This document shows positions 16,886 through 26,524 of a stretch of 64,000 nt of DNA, one piece after another. Each line of letters starts with the position of its first letter. Position 1 is the first letter of the stretch. The DNA comes from Vibrio sp. AND4 (lineage in GTDB: Bacteria > Pseudomonadota > Gammaproteobacteria > Enterobacterales > Vibrionaceae). The position numbers were made by a program, and so were the translations under genes. Under the pieces are notes generated by a model. That model did no database searches. It was not told where the DNA came from and saw nothing but the letters and a program-made list of their open reading frames with translations. The stretch covers positions 310,001 through 374,000 of the forward strand of contig NZ_ABGR01000001.1 of NCBI RefSeq assembly GCF_000171815.1, written 5' to 3'.

Positions 16886-18055
16886 TTAGCGAGATTCTTC
16901 GAACAGCTCTCGCCCAATCAGCATGCGGCGAATTTCAGAGGTGCCAGCGCCAATTTCATACAGTTTGGCGTCGCGCAGTAATCGCCCGGTCGCGTATTCG
17001 TTGATGTAGCCATTGCCGCCTAGGATTTGTATGGCATCGAGCGACATTTGTGTGGCAAGTTCGGCGCTGTAAAGGATCACGCCAGCGGCGTCTTTGCGCA
17101 TGCATTCACCTCGGTCACATGCGGCAGCGACGGCATAAACATAGGCTTTAGCAGCGTTCATACGTGAGTACATATCGGCGAGTTTTCCCTGTACCAATTG
17201 GAATTCACCGATAGATTTGCCGAACTGTTTGCGGTCATGAACATATGGAACGACCTCGTCCAGACACGCTTGCATGATACCAAGGGGCCCTGCAGCTAAT
17301 ACTACGCGCTCATAATCCAACCCGCTCATCAGTACTTCAACGCCTCGGTTTAACTCTCCCAAGAGATTCTCTTTTGGTACTAGGCAATTTTTGAACACCA
17401 ATTCGCAGGTATTGGAGCCGCGCATGCCAAGTTTGTCGAGTTTCTGCGCATGGCTAAAACCATCAAATGTTCGCTCAATGATGAAGGCGCTAATGCCATG
17501 AGAACCGCCCTCTGGGTTTGTTTTCGCGTAAACCACTATGGTATCGGCATCGGGCCCGTTAGTGATCCACATTTTACTGCCGTTCATTAAAAAGTGGTCG
17601 CCTTTGTCTTCGGCGCGAAGCTGCATGCTGACCACGTCGGAACCTGAATTTGGTTCACTCATGGCGAGTGCGCCAACATGAGAACCATCGATCAATTTGG
17701 GCAGGTACTTTTCACGTTGGACAGGAGAGCCATTACGAAAGATTTGGTTCACACAAAGGTTCGAATGCGCGCCGTAACTGAGCGCGACGGACGCCGAAGC
17801 TCGACTGATTTCCTCCATCGCGACAACGTGAGCAAGATAGCCCATACCTGAACCTCCATTTGCTTCGTCGACGGTCACGCCGAGTAGGCCCATGTCTCCG
17901 AGCTTAGTCCATAAGTGATTAGGGAATTGGTTATCGCGGTCGATATTTGCGGCGATAGGGGCAATATGCTCGCTCGCAAACGCGTTAACGTGGTATCGAA
18001 GCATATCGATGGTTTCTCCAAGCCCAAAGTTGAGTGGGGTATAGCTGCTTTTCAT
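16886..18055 (-). CDS. liuA: Isovaleryl-CoA dehydrogenase
   Basis: FAD enzyme oxidising isovaleryl-CoA to 3-methylcrotonyl-CoA, with electrons passed to ETF. The 389 residues have the acyl-CoA dehydrogenase fold. The catalytic base lies in [15 protein letters not shown] (E249), the internal position characteristic of isovaleryl-CoA dehydrogenases, and not the C-terminal position used by most relatives. FAD-contact motifs [10 protein letters not shown] and the GGNGYINEY segment are present. It is first after liuR in the leftward liu operon, 21 bp upstream of liuB. The etfBA and ETF-QO genes at 56-60 kb would accept its electrons. Confidence 0.94.
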   Translation of the reverse strand: MKSSYTPLNFGLGETIDMLRYHVNAFASEHIAPIAANIDRDNQFPNHLWTKLGDMGLLGVTVDEANGGSGMGYLAHVVAMEEISRASASVALSYGAHSNLCVNQIFRNGSPVQREKYLPKLIDGSHVGALAMSEPNSGSDVVSMQLRAEDKGDHFLMNGSKMWITNGPDADTIVVYAKTNPEGGSHGISAFIIERTFDGFSHAQKLDKLGMRGSNTCELVFKNCLVPKENLLGELNRGVEVLMSGLDYERVVLAAGPLGIMQACLDEVVPYVHDRKQFGKSIGEFQLVQGKLADMYSRMNAAKAYVYAVAAACDRGECMRKDAAGVILYSAELATQMSLDAIQILGGNGYINEYATGRLLRDAKLYEIGAGTSEIRRMLIGRELFEESR

Positions 18056-18168
18056 AACATCTCCCTGTTGAAAGTACTGTCGTTATCAATACTGATGAGG
18101 TTCGAGTTACACTGCTTGAGCTTGAAATTTATTGTTTTTTATAGCTGAATACTTCTTTTGGTTTGTCA

Positions 18169-18552
18169 TTATTGGCTGTTAACCGTTTTATTGTTCAATG
18201 ATTGTTTACATCGTTCTTTAGCGGTTTCCAATTCCTTCATTACAACGCTAATGTCATCGAGTTGCTGTTGTAAATGCGCTTGTTTTTCATCGATGATGGT
18301 CAGCATTTTCAGTAATTGCCCATCGCTTTGATGAGTGTCGTAAAGCTCAAACAATTCTCGAATTTCAGCGAGCGAAAAACCCAAGCGCTTGCCACGTAAA
18401 ATCAACTTGAGACGAGTCTTGTCTCTGCGCTGATAAACACGAATGTTGCCTCTCCGTTCAGGCTCGATTAGCCCAACATCTTCGTAAAAACGAATGCTTC
18501 GGGTCGTGATGTCGAACTCCTTGGCGAGATCACTAATCTTGTATATATCCAC
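18169..18552 (-). CDS. liuR: MerR-family regulator of branched-chain amino-acid degradation, LiuR
   Basis: A 127-residue MerR-type regulator. The N-terminal winged HTH is typical (ISDLAKEFDITTRSIRFYEDVGLIEP, quoted in part: motif at residues 5-30) followed by the dimerisation helix with a heptad pattern (about 80-115). LiuR is the known MerR-family controller of liu genes in gammaproteobacteria. It heads the leftward liu operon, 113 bp upstream of liuA, and two copies of a 16-bp inverted-repeat operator lie between it and ivdA. No cysteine cluster for metal binding is apparent, which fits a CoA-thioester or amino-acid-derived effector (inference). Confidence 0.88.
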   Translation of the reverse strand: MDIYKISDLAKEFDITTRSIRFYEDVGLIEPERRGNIRVYQRRDKTRLKLILRGKRLGFSLAEIRELFELYDTHQSDGQLLKMLTIIDEKQAHLQQQLDDISVVMKELETAKERCKQSLNNKTVNSQ

Positions 18553-18674
18553 TCGCTTGCCCCTCTTGGAAAATTTTTGGCTTCTTAAAGTCCGGCTAAG
18601 CTTCTGTTGAAAAGGCCTGAATAAGGTCTTCGCAAAAAGCAGGAGAAAAAATTATATTGTTATTTGTTTGTGTG

Positions 18675-18690
18675 TTTACGTTTACGTAAA
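18675..18690. promoter_or_regulatory. LiuR-like operator, copy 1
   Basis: TTTACGTTTACGTAAA, a 16-bp element with dyad symmetry around ACGTTTACGT. It is placed 123 bp upstream of liuR and 161 bp upstream of ivdA, so it can serve both divergent operons. The assignment to LiuR rests on position and on matching copies at 18705 and 57927. Confidence 0.7.
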
Positions 18691-18704
18691 TGTTAGTGCT
18701 ATGC

Positions 18705-18719
18705 TTACGTAAACGTCAA
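18705..18719. promoter_or_regulatory. LiuR-like operator, copy 2
   Basis: TTACGTAAACGTCAA, which read on the other strand is TTGACGTTTACGTAA, the same motif as copy 1 in the opposite orientation. The two copies are separated by 14 bp. Together they suggest one site per divergent promoter (inference). Confidence 0.7.
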
Positions 18720-18850
18720 GAAATCACAGTGCGAAAATTCATGACTTCATGAAAGGCTGGAGTGAAAACACACGTTATGTAAAAGCTTCGTGGTAGCTGG
18801 TGAGAAGGGTGATTTGCAAAGCTGTGAGCTATCGTCAAAAGGACGAAATC

Positions 18851-20062
18851 ATGGGTAACGACATCTGGATTGTCAGTGCAAAGCGCACGCCAATAGGGCG
18901 CTTTCAAGGTCAATTGCAAGGGTATTCAGCGCCTCAATTAGGGGCATTTGCGATCAAAGCAGCAATGGATGCCAGCAGAATTAACCAAGTCGATGAAGTC
19001 TACATGGGCTGCGTATTGCCTGCGGGGTGCGGTCAAGCGCCAGCAAGACAAGCGGCGCTGGGTGCTGGCCTCCCTCATGACATAGGCTGCACCACCATCA
19101 ATAAAGTGTGTGGGTCGGGCATGAAGAGCGTCATGCTGGCATACGACCTCATCAAAGCAGGCAGTATCCGCAGTGCCGTGGCTGGTGGAATGGAAAGCAT
19201 GACCAACGCACCGTATCTACTAAAAGGATCGCGCAACGGCATGCGGATGGGGCATCAAACCACCCACGATCATATGTTTCTTGATGGCTTGCAAGACGCG
19301 TATGAAGGGCATTTGATGGGAGTGTATGCCCAGCAGGTTGCCGACCGCTTAGCGTTTACTCGGGAGCAAATGGATGAATGGGCGACCTTATCCGCGACAA
19401 GAGCGCTGGAAGCACAGAACCAACGCTTGTTTGATGACGAAATCTCGCCAATAGAAATTACGACTCGTCATAGCGTCTCTACTTTGGATTACGATGAGCA
19501 TCCTCGTTCGATTAAGCTTGATAAGATCGCTCAACTTAGACCTGCGTTCGATGACAATGGCTCGGTAACCGCTGCGAATTCTAGTGCAATATCCGACGGC
19601 GCTGCGGCTTTGGTATTGATGGACTCACAAGCTGCGCAGCATCGCGGCTTGTTGCCCATAGCCGTGATCAAAGGACATTCCACCCACGCCAGAAAGCCCG
19701 CTGAATTCACCCTTGCCCCCGTATTCGCAATAGAACAGCTGTTATCTCAACTCGATTGGTCGATAGACGAAGTCGACCTTTGGGAGATCAACGAAGCCTT
19801 TGCCGTTGTGACGCAAATCGCGGTGCGTCAGTTGGGCATTGATACAGATAAAGTCAACATCAAAGGCGGCGCATGCGCACTTGGTCATCCGATTGGCGCA
19901 AGTGGCGCGCGTATTCTAGTCACTCTAATTCACAGCTTACGCCAACTGCAATTGCTCGGTGTCGACGGTGATAAGAACAACAAAAAAGTGATGCGGGGTA
20001 TTGCGTCACTTTGTATCGGGGGTGGTGAGGCCACTGCTATTGGTATCGAAATTCCACTTTAG
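18851..20062 (+). CDS. ivdA: Acetyl-CoA acetyltransferase (thiolase)
   Basis: Thiolase that would cleave 2-methylacetoacetyl-CoA to propionyl-CoA and acetyl-CoA in isoleucine breakdown, and may also act on acetoacetyl-CoA. From the ATG at 18851 (AAAGGA at good spacing) the protein has 403 residues. Catalytic residues are all present: nucleophile C87 in VCGSGMKS, the NEAFAVV segment, the His in GGACALGHPIGASGAR and the C-terminal Cys in SLCIGGGEA. The longer open frame from 18800 has no support. It is first in an ivdABCDEFG operon divergent from liuR. Confidence 0.9.
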   Translation: MGNDIWIVSAKRTPIGRFQGQLQGYSAPQLGAFAIKAAMDASRINQVDEVYMGCVLPAGCGQAPARQAALGAGLPHDIGCTTINKVCGSGMKSVMLAYDLIKAGSIRSAVAGGMESMTNAPYLLKGSRNGMRMGHQTTHDHMFLDGLQDAYEGHLMGVYAQQVADRLAFTREQMDEWATLSATRALEAQNQRLFDDEISPIEITTRHSVSTLDYDEHPRSIKLDKIAQLRPAFDDNGSVTAANSSAISDGAAALVLMDSQAAQHRGLLPIAVIKGHSTHARKPAEFTLAPVFAIEQLLSQLDWSIDEVDLWEINEAFAVVTQIAVRQLGIDTDKVNIKGGACALGHPIGASGARILVTLIHSLRQLQLLGVDGDKNNKKVMRGIASLCIGGGEATAIGIEIPL

Positions 20063-20144
20063 AAGATTCTAGAGCGGTTACTGTTTTTTCTTATTGCTGG
20101 CACAAATTAATACCCCTTTAAATTACGTTAAGAAGGACTCGATT

Positions 20145-21638
20145 ATGATGCGCACGGTTCCCTTATTTATTAACGGTGAGTTTCGTGAATCTCTAGCGAC
20201 AGATTGGCTAGACGTAACAAACCCAGCCACCAAGGATGTGATTGCACGCTTACCATGTGCCACGAATCAAGAGATGAAGGCGGCAATTGAAAGTGCAAAA
20301 GCCACCTTTGACTGTTGGAAAGACGTCGCTGTGTCTGAACGTGCGCGCTTAATGCTGCGCTACCAGCATCTGCTCAAAGAACATCACGATGAATTGGCGA
20401 CGCTGCTTTCTCACGAAACGGGTAAGATCTTCATCGATGCGAAAGGGGATGTTTGGCGTGGTATTGAAGTTGTCGAACAAGCCGCCAATATTGCCAGCAA
20501 TATGATGGGGGAAACCGTTGAGAATGTTGCGACAGATATCGATAGCTACTCGCTCATTCAGCCGCTTGGCGTGTGTTGTGGTATCACACCATTTAACTTC
20601 CCCGCCATGATCCCTCTCTGGATGTTCCCAATTGCGATTGCGAGCGGGAATACTTTTGTTCTTAAGCCATCCGAACAAGTACCGCTGACGTCCATTCGTT
20701 TGGCTGAGCTGTTTGAAGAGGCTGGCGCACCGAAAGGCGTTTTGCAAATTGTGCACGGTCGAAAAGAGCAGGTCGATTTTCTATTGAAACACCCCGATAT
20801 TCAAGCGGTTTCTTTTGTGGGCTCTGTCCCCGTAGCACAGTACATCTACACCACAGCCACGCAAAACTTCAAACGTGTTCAAGCCTTTGCTGGGGCGAAA
20901 AATCACATGGTGATCATGCCAGATGCAAACAAAAACCAAGTGGTGAATAACCTAGTTGGTTCTTCAGTTGGTGCAGCAGGGCAACGTTGTATGGCGATAT
21001 CCGTCGCTGTGTTTGTAGGCAGTTCGAAAGAATGGATTGCCGATTTAAAGCAAGAAATGGCGAAAGTGCATCCGGGTGCTTGGGATGATGAGAATGCCGC
21101 GTATGGTCCTTTGATCAGTGCACAAGCAAAACAGCGTGTGATCGGTTTGATTGAAGAAGGCAAACAACAAGGGGCGGTATGTGAACTTGATGGTAGACAA
21201 TGTGAAGTGGAAGGCTTCCCAGAAGGTAACTGGGTCGGTCCAACCTTGTTCAGCGGCGTCACCACCGAGATGTCGATTTACACCCAAGAAATCTTCGGCC
21301 CAGTTTTGGTCTGTATTGAGGTCGATACTTTACCAGAAGCGATTGAGCTCGTGAATCGCAATCCATACGGAAACGGTACCTCTATTTTTACTGCGAGTGG
21401 TGCGGCGGCGAGAAAGTATCAACATGAGATTCAAGTTGGACAAGTCGGCGTTAACGTTCCTATCCCGGTGCCTTTACCATTTTTCTCTTTTACGGGGTGG
21501 CGCGGCAGCTTTTACGGTGATTTACACGCCTACGGCAAACAAGCGGTGCGCTTCTACACCGAAACCAAAACCGTGACGGCTCGTTGGTTTGATGACGATA
21601 TCCTATCCGGCCCAAACCTCACCATTAACCTGCGCTAA
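20145..21638 (+). CDS. ivdB: Methylmalonate-semialdehyde dehydrogenase (CoA-acylating)
   Basis: NAD- and CoA-dependent enzyme converting methylmalonate semialdehyde to propionyl-CoA at the end of valine degradation. The start at 20145 has AAGGA 7 bp upstream and gives 497 residues, the family norm. The aldehyde dehydrogenase fold shows [19 protein letters not shown] and the active-site cysteine C282 in AAGQRCMAI. Also named mmsA. It is second in the ivd operon. Confidence 0.92.
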   Translation: MMRTVPLFINGEFRESLATDWLDVTNPATKDVIARLPCATNQEMKAAIESAKATFDCWKDVAVSERARLMLRYQHLLKEHHDELATLLSHETGKIFIDAKGDVWRGIEVVEQAANIASNMMGETVENVATDIDSYSLIQPLGVCCGITPFNFPAMIPLWMFPIAIASGNTFVLKPSEQVPLTSIRLAELFEEAGAPKGVLQIVHGRKEQVDFLLKHPDIQAVSFVGSVPVAQYIYTTATQNFKRVQAFAGAKNHMVIMPDANKNQVVNNLVGSSVGAAGQRCMAISVAVFVGSSKEWIADLKQEMAKVHPGAWDDENAAYGPLISAQAKQRVIGLIEEGKQQGAVCELDGRQCEVEGFPEGNWVGPTLFSGVTTEMSIYTQEIFGPVLVCIEVDTLPEAIELVNRNPYGNGTSIFTASGAAARKYQHEIQVGQVGVNVPIPVPLPFFSFTGWRGSFYGDLHAYGKQAVRFYTETKTVTARWFDDDILSGPNLTINLR

Positions 21639-21655
21639 CGAAGTAAGGAGCTCAT

Positions 21656-22810
21656 ATGGATTTTGAACTCAATGAAGAACAACGTATGTTTGTCGACACT
21701 GCTCAGCAGTTTGCTGCAGAGCGTTTAGCGCCAATGGCGGCGGAATGGGACGAGAAACAAATCTTTCCAAAGGACGTTTTAAAAGAGGCGGGAGAGCTCG
21801 GTTTCTTAAGCCTTTACACTCCTGAACAGCAAGGCGGTTTGGGCTTAAGCCGTTTGGATGCATCTATCATCTTTGAGCATCTCTCCATGGGGTGCACGTC
21901 GACCACCGCATTTATGACCATTCATAACATGGTGACTTGGATGGTAGCGAGCTTTGCGACCGATGAAGTAAAAGATGCGTTTTGTCCTAAACTGATTACG
22001 GGTGAATTTCTCGGGTCCTACTGTTTGACTGAGCCCAACGCGGGTTCTGACGCGGCCTCGCTGACGACTTCTGCGACTAGGCAAGGCGACAACTACATAC
22101 TCAATGGCGGCAAAACTTTTATATCTGGCGCGGGCGAGACTGACGTTTTAGTCGTAATGGCGAGAACCGGCGATGCGGGTGCGAAAGGCGTATCTGCATT
22201 TGTTGTCCCGGCCGATGCAGACGGGATTAGCTACGGACGTAAAGAGCCGAAAATGGGCTGGAACAGTCAGCCGACACGCGCGGTAACTTTCGACAATGTT
22301 TCTATCGCTGCGTCACATTTGCTCGGAGAAGAAGGGCAAGGATTTGTGTTTGCCATGAAAGGTTTGGATGGCGGGCGCATCAACATTGCTACCTGCTCTG
22401 TCGGTACGGCTCAACAAGCGTTAAATCAAGCGGCGCAGTATATGCAAGAGCGTAACCAGTTCGGTAAATCATTAGCCCAATTCCAAGCCTTGCAATTCAA
22501 GCTGGCAGACATGGCAACCGAGCTGGTCGCTGCTCGCCAACTGGTGCGTTACGCTGCAAGCAAGTTAGACCGAGGTGACCCAGATGCCACGACTTATTGT
22601 GCGATGGCAAAACGCTTTGCAACCGATGTCGGCTTTCAAGTCTGTGACCAAGCACTGCAACTTTACGGTGGCTATGGCTACATCAAAGAATACCCTTTGG
22701 AGCGCCACTTCCGAGATGTTCGAGTGCACCAAATCTTGGAAGGCACCAACGAGATTATGCGCTTGATCATCGCGCGTCGATTGCTCGCAGAAGAATCTTC
22801 ATTGCTATAA
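21656..22810 (+). CDS. ivdC: Acyl-CoA dehydrogenase, probably isobutyryl/2-methylbutyryl-CoA dehydrogenase
   Basis: FAD enzyme introducing the double bond in short branched acyl-CoAs. The 384 residues have the family motifs CLTEPNAGSD, GRINIATCSVG, the QLYGGYGYIKEYPLERHFRDV segment and the QILEGTNEIMR signature near the C-terminus. Here the catalytic Glu is expected at the usual C-terminal position, unlike liuA. An AAGGAG site precedes the ATG at 21656. Substrate is inferred from operon position between ivdB and ivdD. Confidence 0.9.
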   Translation: MDFELNEEQRMFVDTAQQFAAERLAPMAAEWDEKQIFPKDVLKEAGELGFLSLYTPEQQGGLGLSRLDASIIFEHLSMGCTSTTAFMTIHNMVTWMVASFATDEVKDAFCPKLITGEFLGSYCLTEPNAGSDAASLTTSATRQGDNYILNGGKTFISGAGETDVLVVMARTGDAGAKGVSAFVVPADADGISYGRKEPKMGWNSQPTRAVTFDNVSIAASHLLGEEGQGFVFAMKGLDGGRINIATCSVGTAQQALNQAAQYMQERNQFGKSLAQFQALQFKLADMATELVAARQLVRYAASKLDRGDPDATTYCAMAKRFATDVGFQVCDQALQLYGGYGYIKEYPLERHFRDVRVHQILEGTNEIMRLIIARRLLAEESSLL

Positions 22811-22876
22811 ATGTGCCCACACAAATTCGTTTATTAACAGGGCCAAGTCATTTTCATCGAGAAAGGACTCAAAGAT

Positions 22877-23665
22877 ATGTCATTAGCACAACAACAAGCG
22901 ATCCAACACACCATCAACAATCATGTAGCGGTGGTGACCATGAACAATCCCCCCGCCAATACTTGGACGTCAGAAAGCTTAACGGCATTGAAAGAATTGG
23001 TGCTGGCATTAAACGATAACAAAGACGTATACGCCTTAGTGCTAACGGGGAATGGTGAGAAGTTTTTCTCTGCGGGTGCAGACCTCAAGTTGTTCGCCGA
23101 TGGTGATAAAGCGGTTGCACTATCGATGGCACGCCTTTTCGGTGAAGCTTTTGAAACGCTCTCGGCATTTCGGGGCGTGTCGATTGCTGCCATTAATGGA
23201 TACGCCATGGGAGGGGGGTTAGAAGTCGCCTTGGCGTGTGACATTCGTGTGGTGGAAGAACAAGCTGTGCTGGCACTGCCGGAAGCAAAAGTCGGCTTAT
23301 TGCCTTGTGCTGGTGGTACACAAAACCTGACTGCATTAGTGGGTGAGGGATGGGCGAAACGCATCATATTGTGTGGTGAACAAGTCGGAGCCGCGCAGGC
23401 AAGAGAACTCGGACTCGCAGAAGAAGTGGTGTCAAAAGGTGGAGCACTTAATAAAGCCATCAAACTTGCAGAATCGGTGGCTAATCAATCGCCTTCCTCG
23501 GTAACCGCATGTAAAGCGCTTATTCAAAACATGCGCTCAGCGCCACTCAAACATGGTTTGATTAAAGAGCGAGAATTGTTCCTAGACTTGTTTGATACCG
23601 AAGATCAAACCGAAGGGGTTCGAGCCTTCTTAGAAAAACGCCAACCCAACTGGAAGAATCAATAG
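22877..23665 (+). CDS. ivdD: Enoyl-CoA hydratase of the valine/isoleucine pathway
   Basis: Crotonase-family protein of 262 residues, expected to hydrate methacrylyl-CoA and tiglyl-CoA. Oxyanion-hole segments FSAGADLKLF and GYAMGGGLEVALACDIR, and the ALPEAKVGLLPCAGGTQNL segment with a catalytic Glu, are all present. AAGGACTC lies upstream of the ATG. Fourth gene of the ivd operon; a 66-bp gap separates it from ivdC. Confidence 0.88.
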   Translation: MSLAQQQAIQHTINNHVAVVTMNNPPANTWTSESLTALKELVLALNDNKDVYALVLTGNGEKFFSAGADLKLFADGDKAVALSMARLFGEAFETLSAFRGVSIAAINGYAMGGGLEVALACDIRVVEEQAVLALPEAKVGLLPCAGGTQNLTALVGEGWAKRIILCGEQVGAAQARELGLAEEVVSKGGALNKAIKLAESVANQSPSSVTACKALIQNMRSAPLKHGLIKERELFLDLFDTEDQTEGVRAFLEKRQPNWKNQ

Positions 23666-23673
23666 GAGGTTGC

Positions 23674-24798
23674 ATGGCAGGGAAAGTAACCATCAGCGAA
23701 ATAGATTGCTTAGACGGTGTGCACCGAATTGGCATCGCGACGTTAGACAACACGGCCTCATTGAACGCGTTGACTTACGACATGTTAGCAGAACTCAACG
23801 ATCAGCTTATCGAATGGCAAGATAACCCTGACTTGGTTTGTGTCATCCTCAATGGAGCGGGTGAAAAAGCCTTTTGTGCTGGGGGAGATGTGCGAACCAT
23901 GTATCACGTCATGCACGACAAGACCAAAGAGGAAACTGCGGAATTCTGCTCCAACTACTTCTCGCTTGAATACGAATGCGATTATCTGATTCATACCTAT
24001 CAAAAGCCAATTATCGGCTGGGGCGAGGGCATTGTGATGGGCGGTGGCATGGGGCTATTCATGGGAACCAGCCACAGGGTTGTCACACCGAAATCTCGTC
24101 TTGCGATGCCAGAGATCAATATCGGGCTTTACCCAGATGTGGGTGGCACTTGGTTCTTAAGCCAAATCGACCCAGAAGTGGGTTTGTTTCTCGGACTCAC
24201 TGGTGCAATAGTTAATTCAAGTGACGCTGTCACTATTGGTTTGGCAGAGTGGTTGCTGTTGGAAGAGCAATATCCAGTGTTACTCGAGGAATTAAAACGA
24301 GTTGAATGGGATTCCGCTGATGCAAAATCGCTGGTGAGTGGTCTGCTTCAATTGATGGAAGACCAAGTTATCGATAGCAAGCCGATCACGGAAATTTGTC
24401 CTTATGTCAATCAGATTAAACAAGCGTGCAGAGGTACGAACCTAAATCAGATTGCTCAACGTATTCAAGCGATGGAAGGCAGTACCCAATGGCTCGAAAA
24501 TGCACAGAAGTCTTTTGTTTCAGGCAGTCCGATCACGGCGCATATTTGTTTTAGACAAGTTAAGGAGTACCACCGTTTATCATTAGCAGATTGTTTTCGT
24601 CTGGAGCTTAGCTTATCGGTCCGCAGTGCACTGCTTGGGGAATTTGAAGAGGGTGTGCGTTCTCGATTAGTTGATAAAGACGGTAATCCGAGATGGATGT
24701 TTAACAGCGTCAGCGAGGTGGATGAAAGTGTGATCGATACGTTATTCACCTCGCTCTGGTCAGAAGAGGCACATCCGCTTGCAGGGCTAGGTCATTAA
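23674..24798 (+). CDS. ivdE: 3-Hydroxyisobutyryl-CoA hydrolase
   Basis: Releases free 3-hydroxyisobutyrate from its CoA thioester in valine degradation. The 374-residue protein is a long crotonase relative of the HIBADH-hydrolase subfamily: FCAGGDVRTMY, GEGIVMGGGMGLFMG, RLAMPEINIGLYPDVGGTWFL, and the extended C-terminal helical region (FRLELSLSV, HPLAGLGH) that distinguishes hydrolases from plain hydratases. An AGGAGG site lies 5 bp before the ATG, 8 bp after ivdD. Confidence 0.9.
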   Translation: MAGKVTISEIDCLDGVHRIGIATLDNTASLNALTYDMLAELNDQLIEWQDNPDLVCVILNGAGEKAFCAGGDVRTMYHVMHDKTKEETAEFCSNYFSLEYECDYLIHTYQKPIIGWGEGIVMGGGMGLFMGTSHRVVTPKSRLAMPEINIGLYPDVGGTWFLSQIDPEVGLFLGLTGAIVNSSDAVTIGLAEWLLLEEQYPVLLEELKRVEWDSADAKSLVSGLLQLMEDQVIDSKPITEICPYVNQIKQACRGTNLNQIAQRIQAMEGSTQWLENAQKSFVSGSPITAHICFRQVKEYHRLSLADCFRLELSLSVRSALLGEFEEGVRSRLVDKDGNPRWMFNSVSEVDESVIDTLFTSLWSEEAHPLAGLGH

Positions 24799-24809
24799 GG
24801 AGAAACAAC

Positions 24810-25715
24810 ATGAGTACCATTGCATTTATTGGCTTGGGCAACATGGGCAGTCCAATGGCACAAAACCTATTGGCATCAGGGTTTCGCGTTCAAGTGTTTG
24901 ATGTGGAGGATAATGCCGCCAGGCAACTCGAACCGTTTGGCGCGGTGGTTGCCACTACATTAGCAGAAGCGGTAGATGGCGCAGGAACAGTCATCACCAT
25001 GCTACCAGCAGGAGCGCACGTTAGAGATGTGTATTTGGGGGATTTACGCTGTGGTGCCGGTCTGCTCAGTTTGGTGAAGAACAATACTCTGCTGATTGAT
25101 TGCTCGACTATTGATCCCGATTCCGCACGTCTGGTAGCAAGCGAGGCACAAAACAAAGGTTTGTTGTTTGTTGACTCTCCGGTATCTGGTGGTGTGGCGG
25201 GTGCGAAAGCTGCCACGCTGACTTTTATTGTTGGTGGTTCGGATGAAGCGTTCTCCAAAGCGAATGCGATTTTGCGATATATGGGTAAGAACGTGTTTCA
25301 TGCTGGTAAAGCGGGTGATGGGCAGATGGCGAAGATCTGTAACAACCTGATGTTAGGTATTTTAATGTCGGGAACCTGTGAAGCGCTAAATCTAGGTATC
25401 GACCACGGACTCGACCCAAAAGTGTTGTCTAACATCATGTTGCAAAGCTCGGGCCGAAACTGGGCGCTGGAGCTTTATAACCCCTGTCCCGGGGTAATGG
25501 ATTCTGCACCGGCTAGTCATCAATACAACCCTGGTTTTATGAGTAAGCTCATGCTGAAAGATCTTGGTTTGGGTTTGGACGCGGCACTGCAAACCCACTC
25601 TTCAGTCCCAATGGGGTCCTTGGCGCGTAATCTATATGCCTTTCATAATGCCAGTGGAAATGCAGAACTCGATTTCTCAAGCTTGTTTGAATTCTATAAG
25701 AACCAGAAGGGCTAA
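24810..25715 (+). CDS. ivdF: 3-Hydroxyisobutyrate dehydrogenase
   Basis: NAD-dependent oxidation of 3-hydroxyisobutyrate to methylmalonate semialdehyde, the substrate of IvdB. The 301 residues carry the N-terminal Rossmann motif FIGLGNMGSPMAQNL, the substrate-binding DSPVSGGVAGA, and the catalytic Lys in GDGQMAKICNNL. Also called mmsB. AAGGAG precedes the ATG and the gene follows ivdE by 11 bp. Confidence 0.93.
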   Translation: MSTIAFIGLGNMGSPMAQNLLASGFRVQVFDVEDNAARQLEPFGAVVATTLAEAVDGAGTVITMLPAGAHVRDVYLGDLRCGAGLLSLVKNNTLLIDCSTIDPDSARLVASEAQNKGLLFVDSPVSGGVAGAKAATLTFIVGGSDEAFSKANAILRYMGKNVFHAGKAGDGQMAKICNNLMLGILMSGTCEALNLGIDHGLDPKVLSNIMLQSSGRNWALELYNPCPGVMDSAPASHQYNPGFMSKLMLKDLGLGLDAALQTHSSVPMGSLARNLYAFHNASGNAELDFSSLFEFYKNQKG

Positions 25716-25765
25716 AAGCGAGATTCCTATCAAGCGTTTAAGCATGGAAGTCATGGAGTAAATAA

Positions 25766-26524
25766 ATGGATTTAAGAAACAGTGTTATTGCAATCACAGG
25801 AGCGGGTCAGGGACTTGGTCAGATGATGGCGATAAGCCTAGCTCAGGCAGGAGCAGATTTAGCTTTGCTTGATGTCAACGAGACTGGGCTTTTAAATACC
25901 CGGCAGCAATGCCAAATGCTCAGTGCTAAGGCGTTGATTTACCAGCTGGATATAACCAACGAATCTGAAGTGGAAAGTACCTTTGATCAGATTACGCAAG
26001 ATTTTGGGCAGCTTAATGGCTTAGTCAACAATGCTGGTGTATTGCGCGATGGGTTGTTAGTCAAAGCCAAAGACGGTGAGATCACCAAGATGTCGCTTGA
26101 GCAGTTCAACCTAGTAATGAACGTCAATGTTACTGGCACTTTCTTGTGCGGTCGAGAAGCGGCAGTCAAAATGATCGAGAGTGGCTCGAAAGGCGCAATT
26201 ATCAATATTTCCAGTGTGGCGAGAGCAGGCAATATTGGACAAACCAATTACTCTGCTTCGAAGGCTGCCGTTGCAACCATGGCAACAACATGGGCAAGGG
26301 AGCTTTCCAGATACGGTATCCGTGCTGCGGCGATTGCACCCGGTGTAATAAAAACCGCCATGGCCGAGCAAATGAAACCAGAAGCCATAGATCGATTACA
26401 AAAGATGATACCCGTGGGTAGGATGGGGGAGACAAGCGAGATCGCTCACGCAGTTAAATATATTTTCGAAAACGACTATTTTACAGGGCGAGTACTTGAA
26501 GTGGATGGAGGGATAAGAATGTAA
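25766..26524 (+). CDS. ivdG: Short-chain dehydrogenase, probably 3-hydroxy-2-methylbutyryl-CoA dehydrogenase
   Basis: Short-chain dehydrogenase/reductase of 252 residues with the cofactor motif TGAGQGLG near residue 10, NNAG, the catalytic Ser (INISSVAR) and the YSASK Tyr-Lys pair, and a C-terminal GRVLEVDGG. In Shewanella the last gene of the ivd operon encodes such an enzyme, often annotated FabG-like; for isoleucine degradation it would oxidise 2-methyl-3-hydroxybutyryl-CoA. Substrate is from context. No clear terminator follows. Confidence 0.85.
   Translation: MDLRNSVIAITGAGQGLGQMMAISLAQAGADLALLDVNETGLLNTRQQCQMLSAKALIYQLDITNESEVESTFDQITQDFGQLNGLVNNAGVLRDGLLVKAKDGEITKMSLEQFNLVMNVNVTGTFLCGREAAVKMIESGSKGAIINISSVARAGNIGQTNYSASKAAVATMATTWARELSRYGIRAAAIAPGVIKTAMAEQMKPEAIDRLQKMIPVGRMGETSEIAHAVKYIFENDYFTGRVLEVDGGIRM

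Noticed and set aside
22921..23463. 180-codon antisense frame within ivdD
   Set aside because: A mirror of the codon bias of ivdD; it contains no domain, and ivdD is clearly the coding strand.
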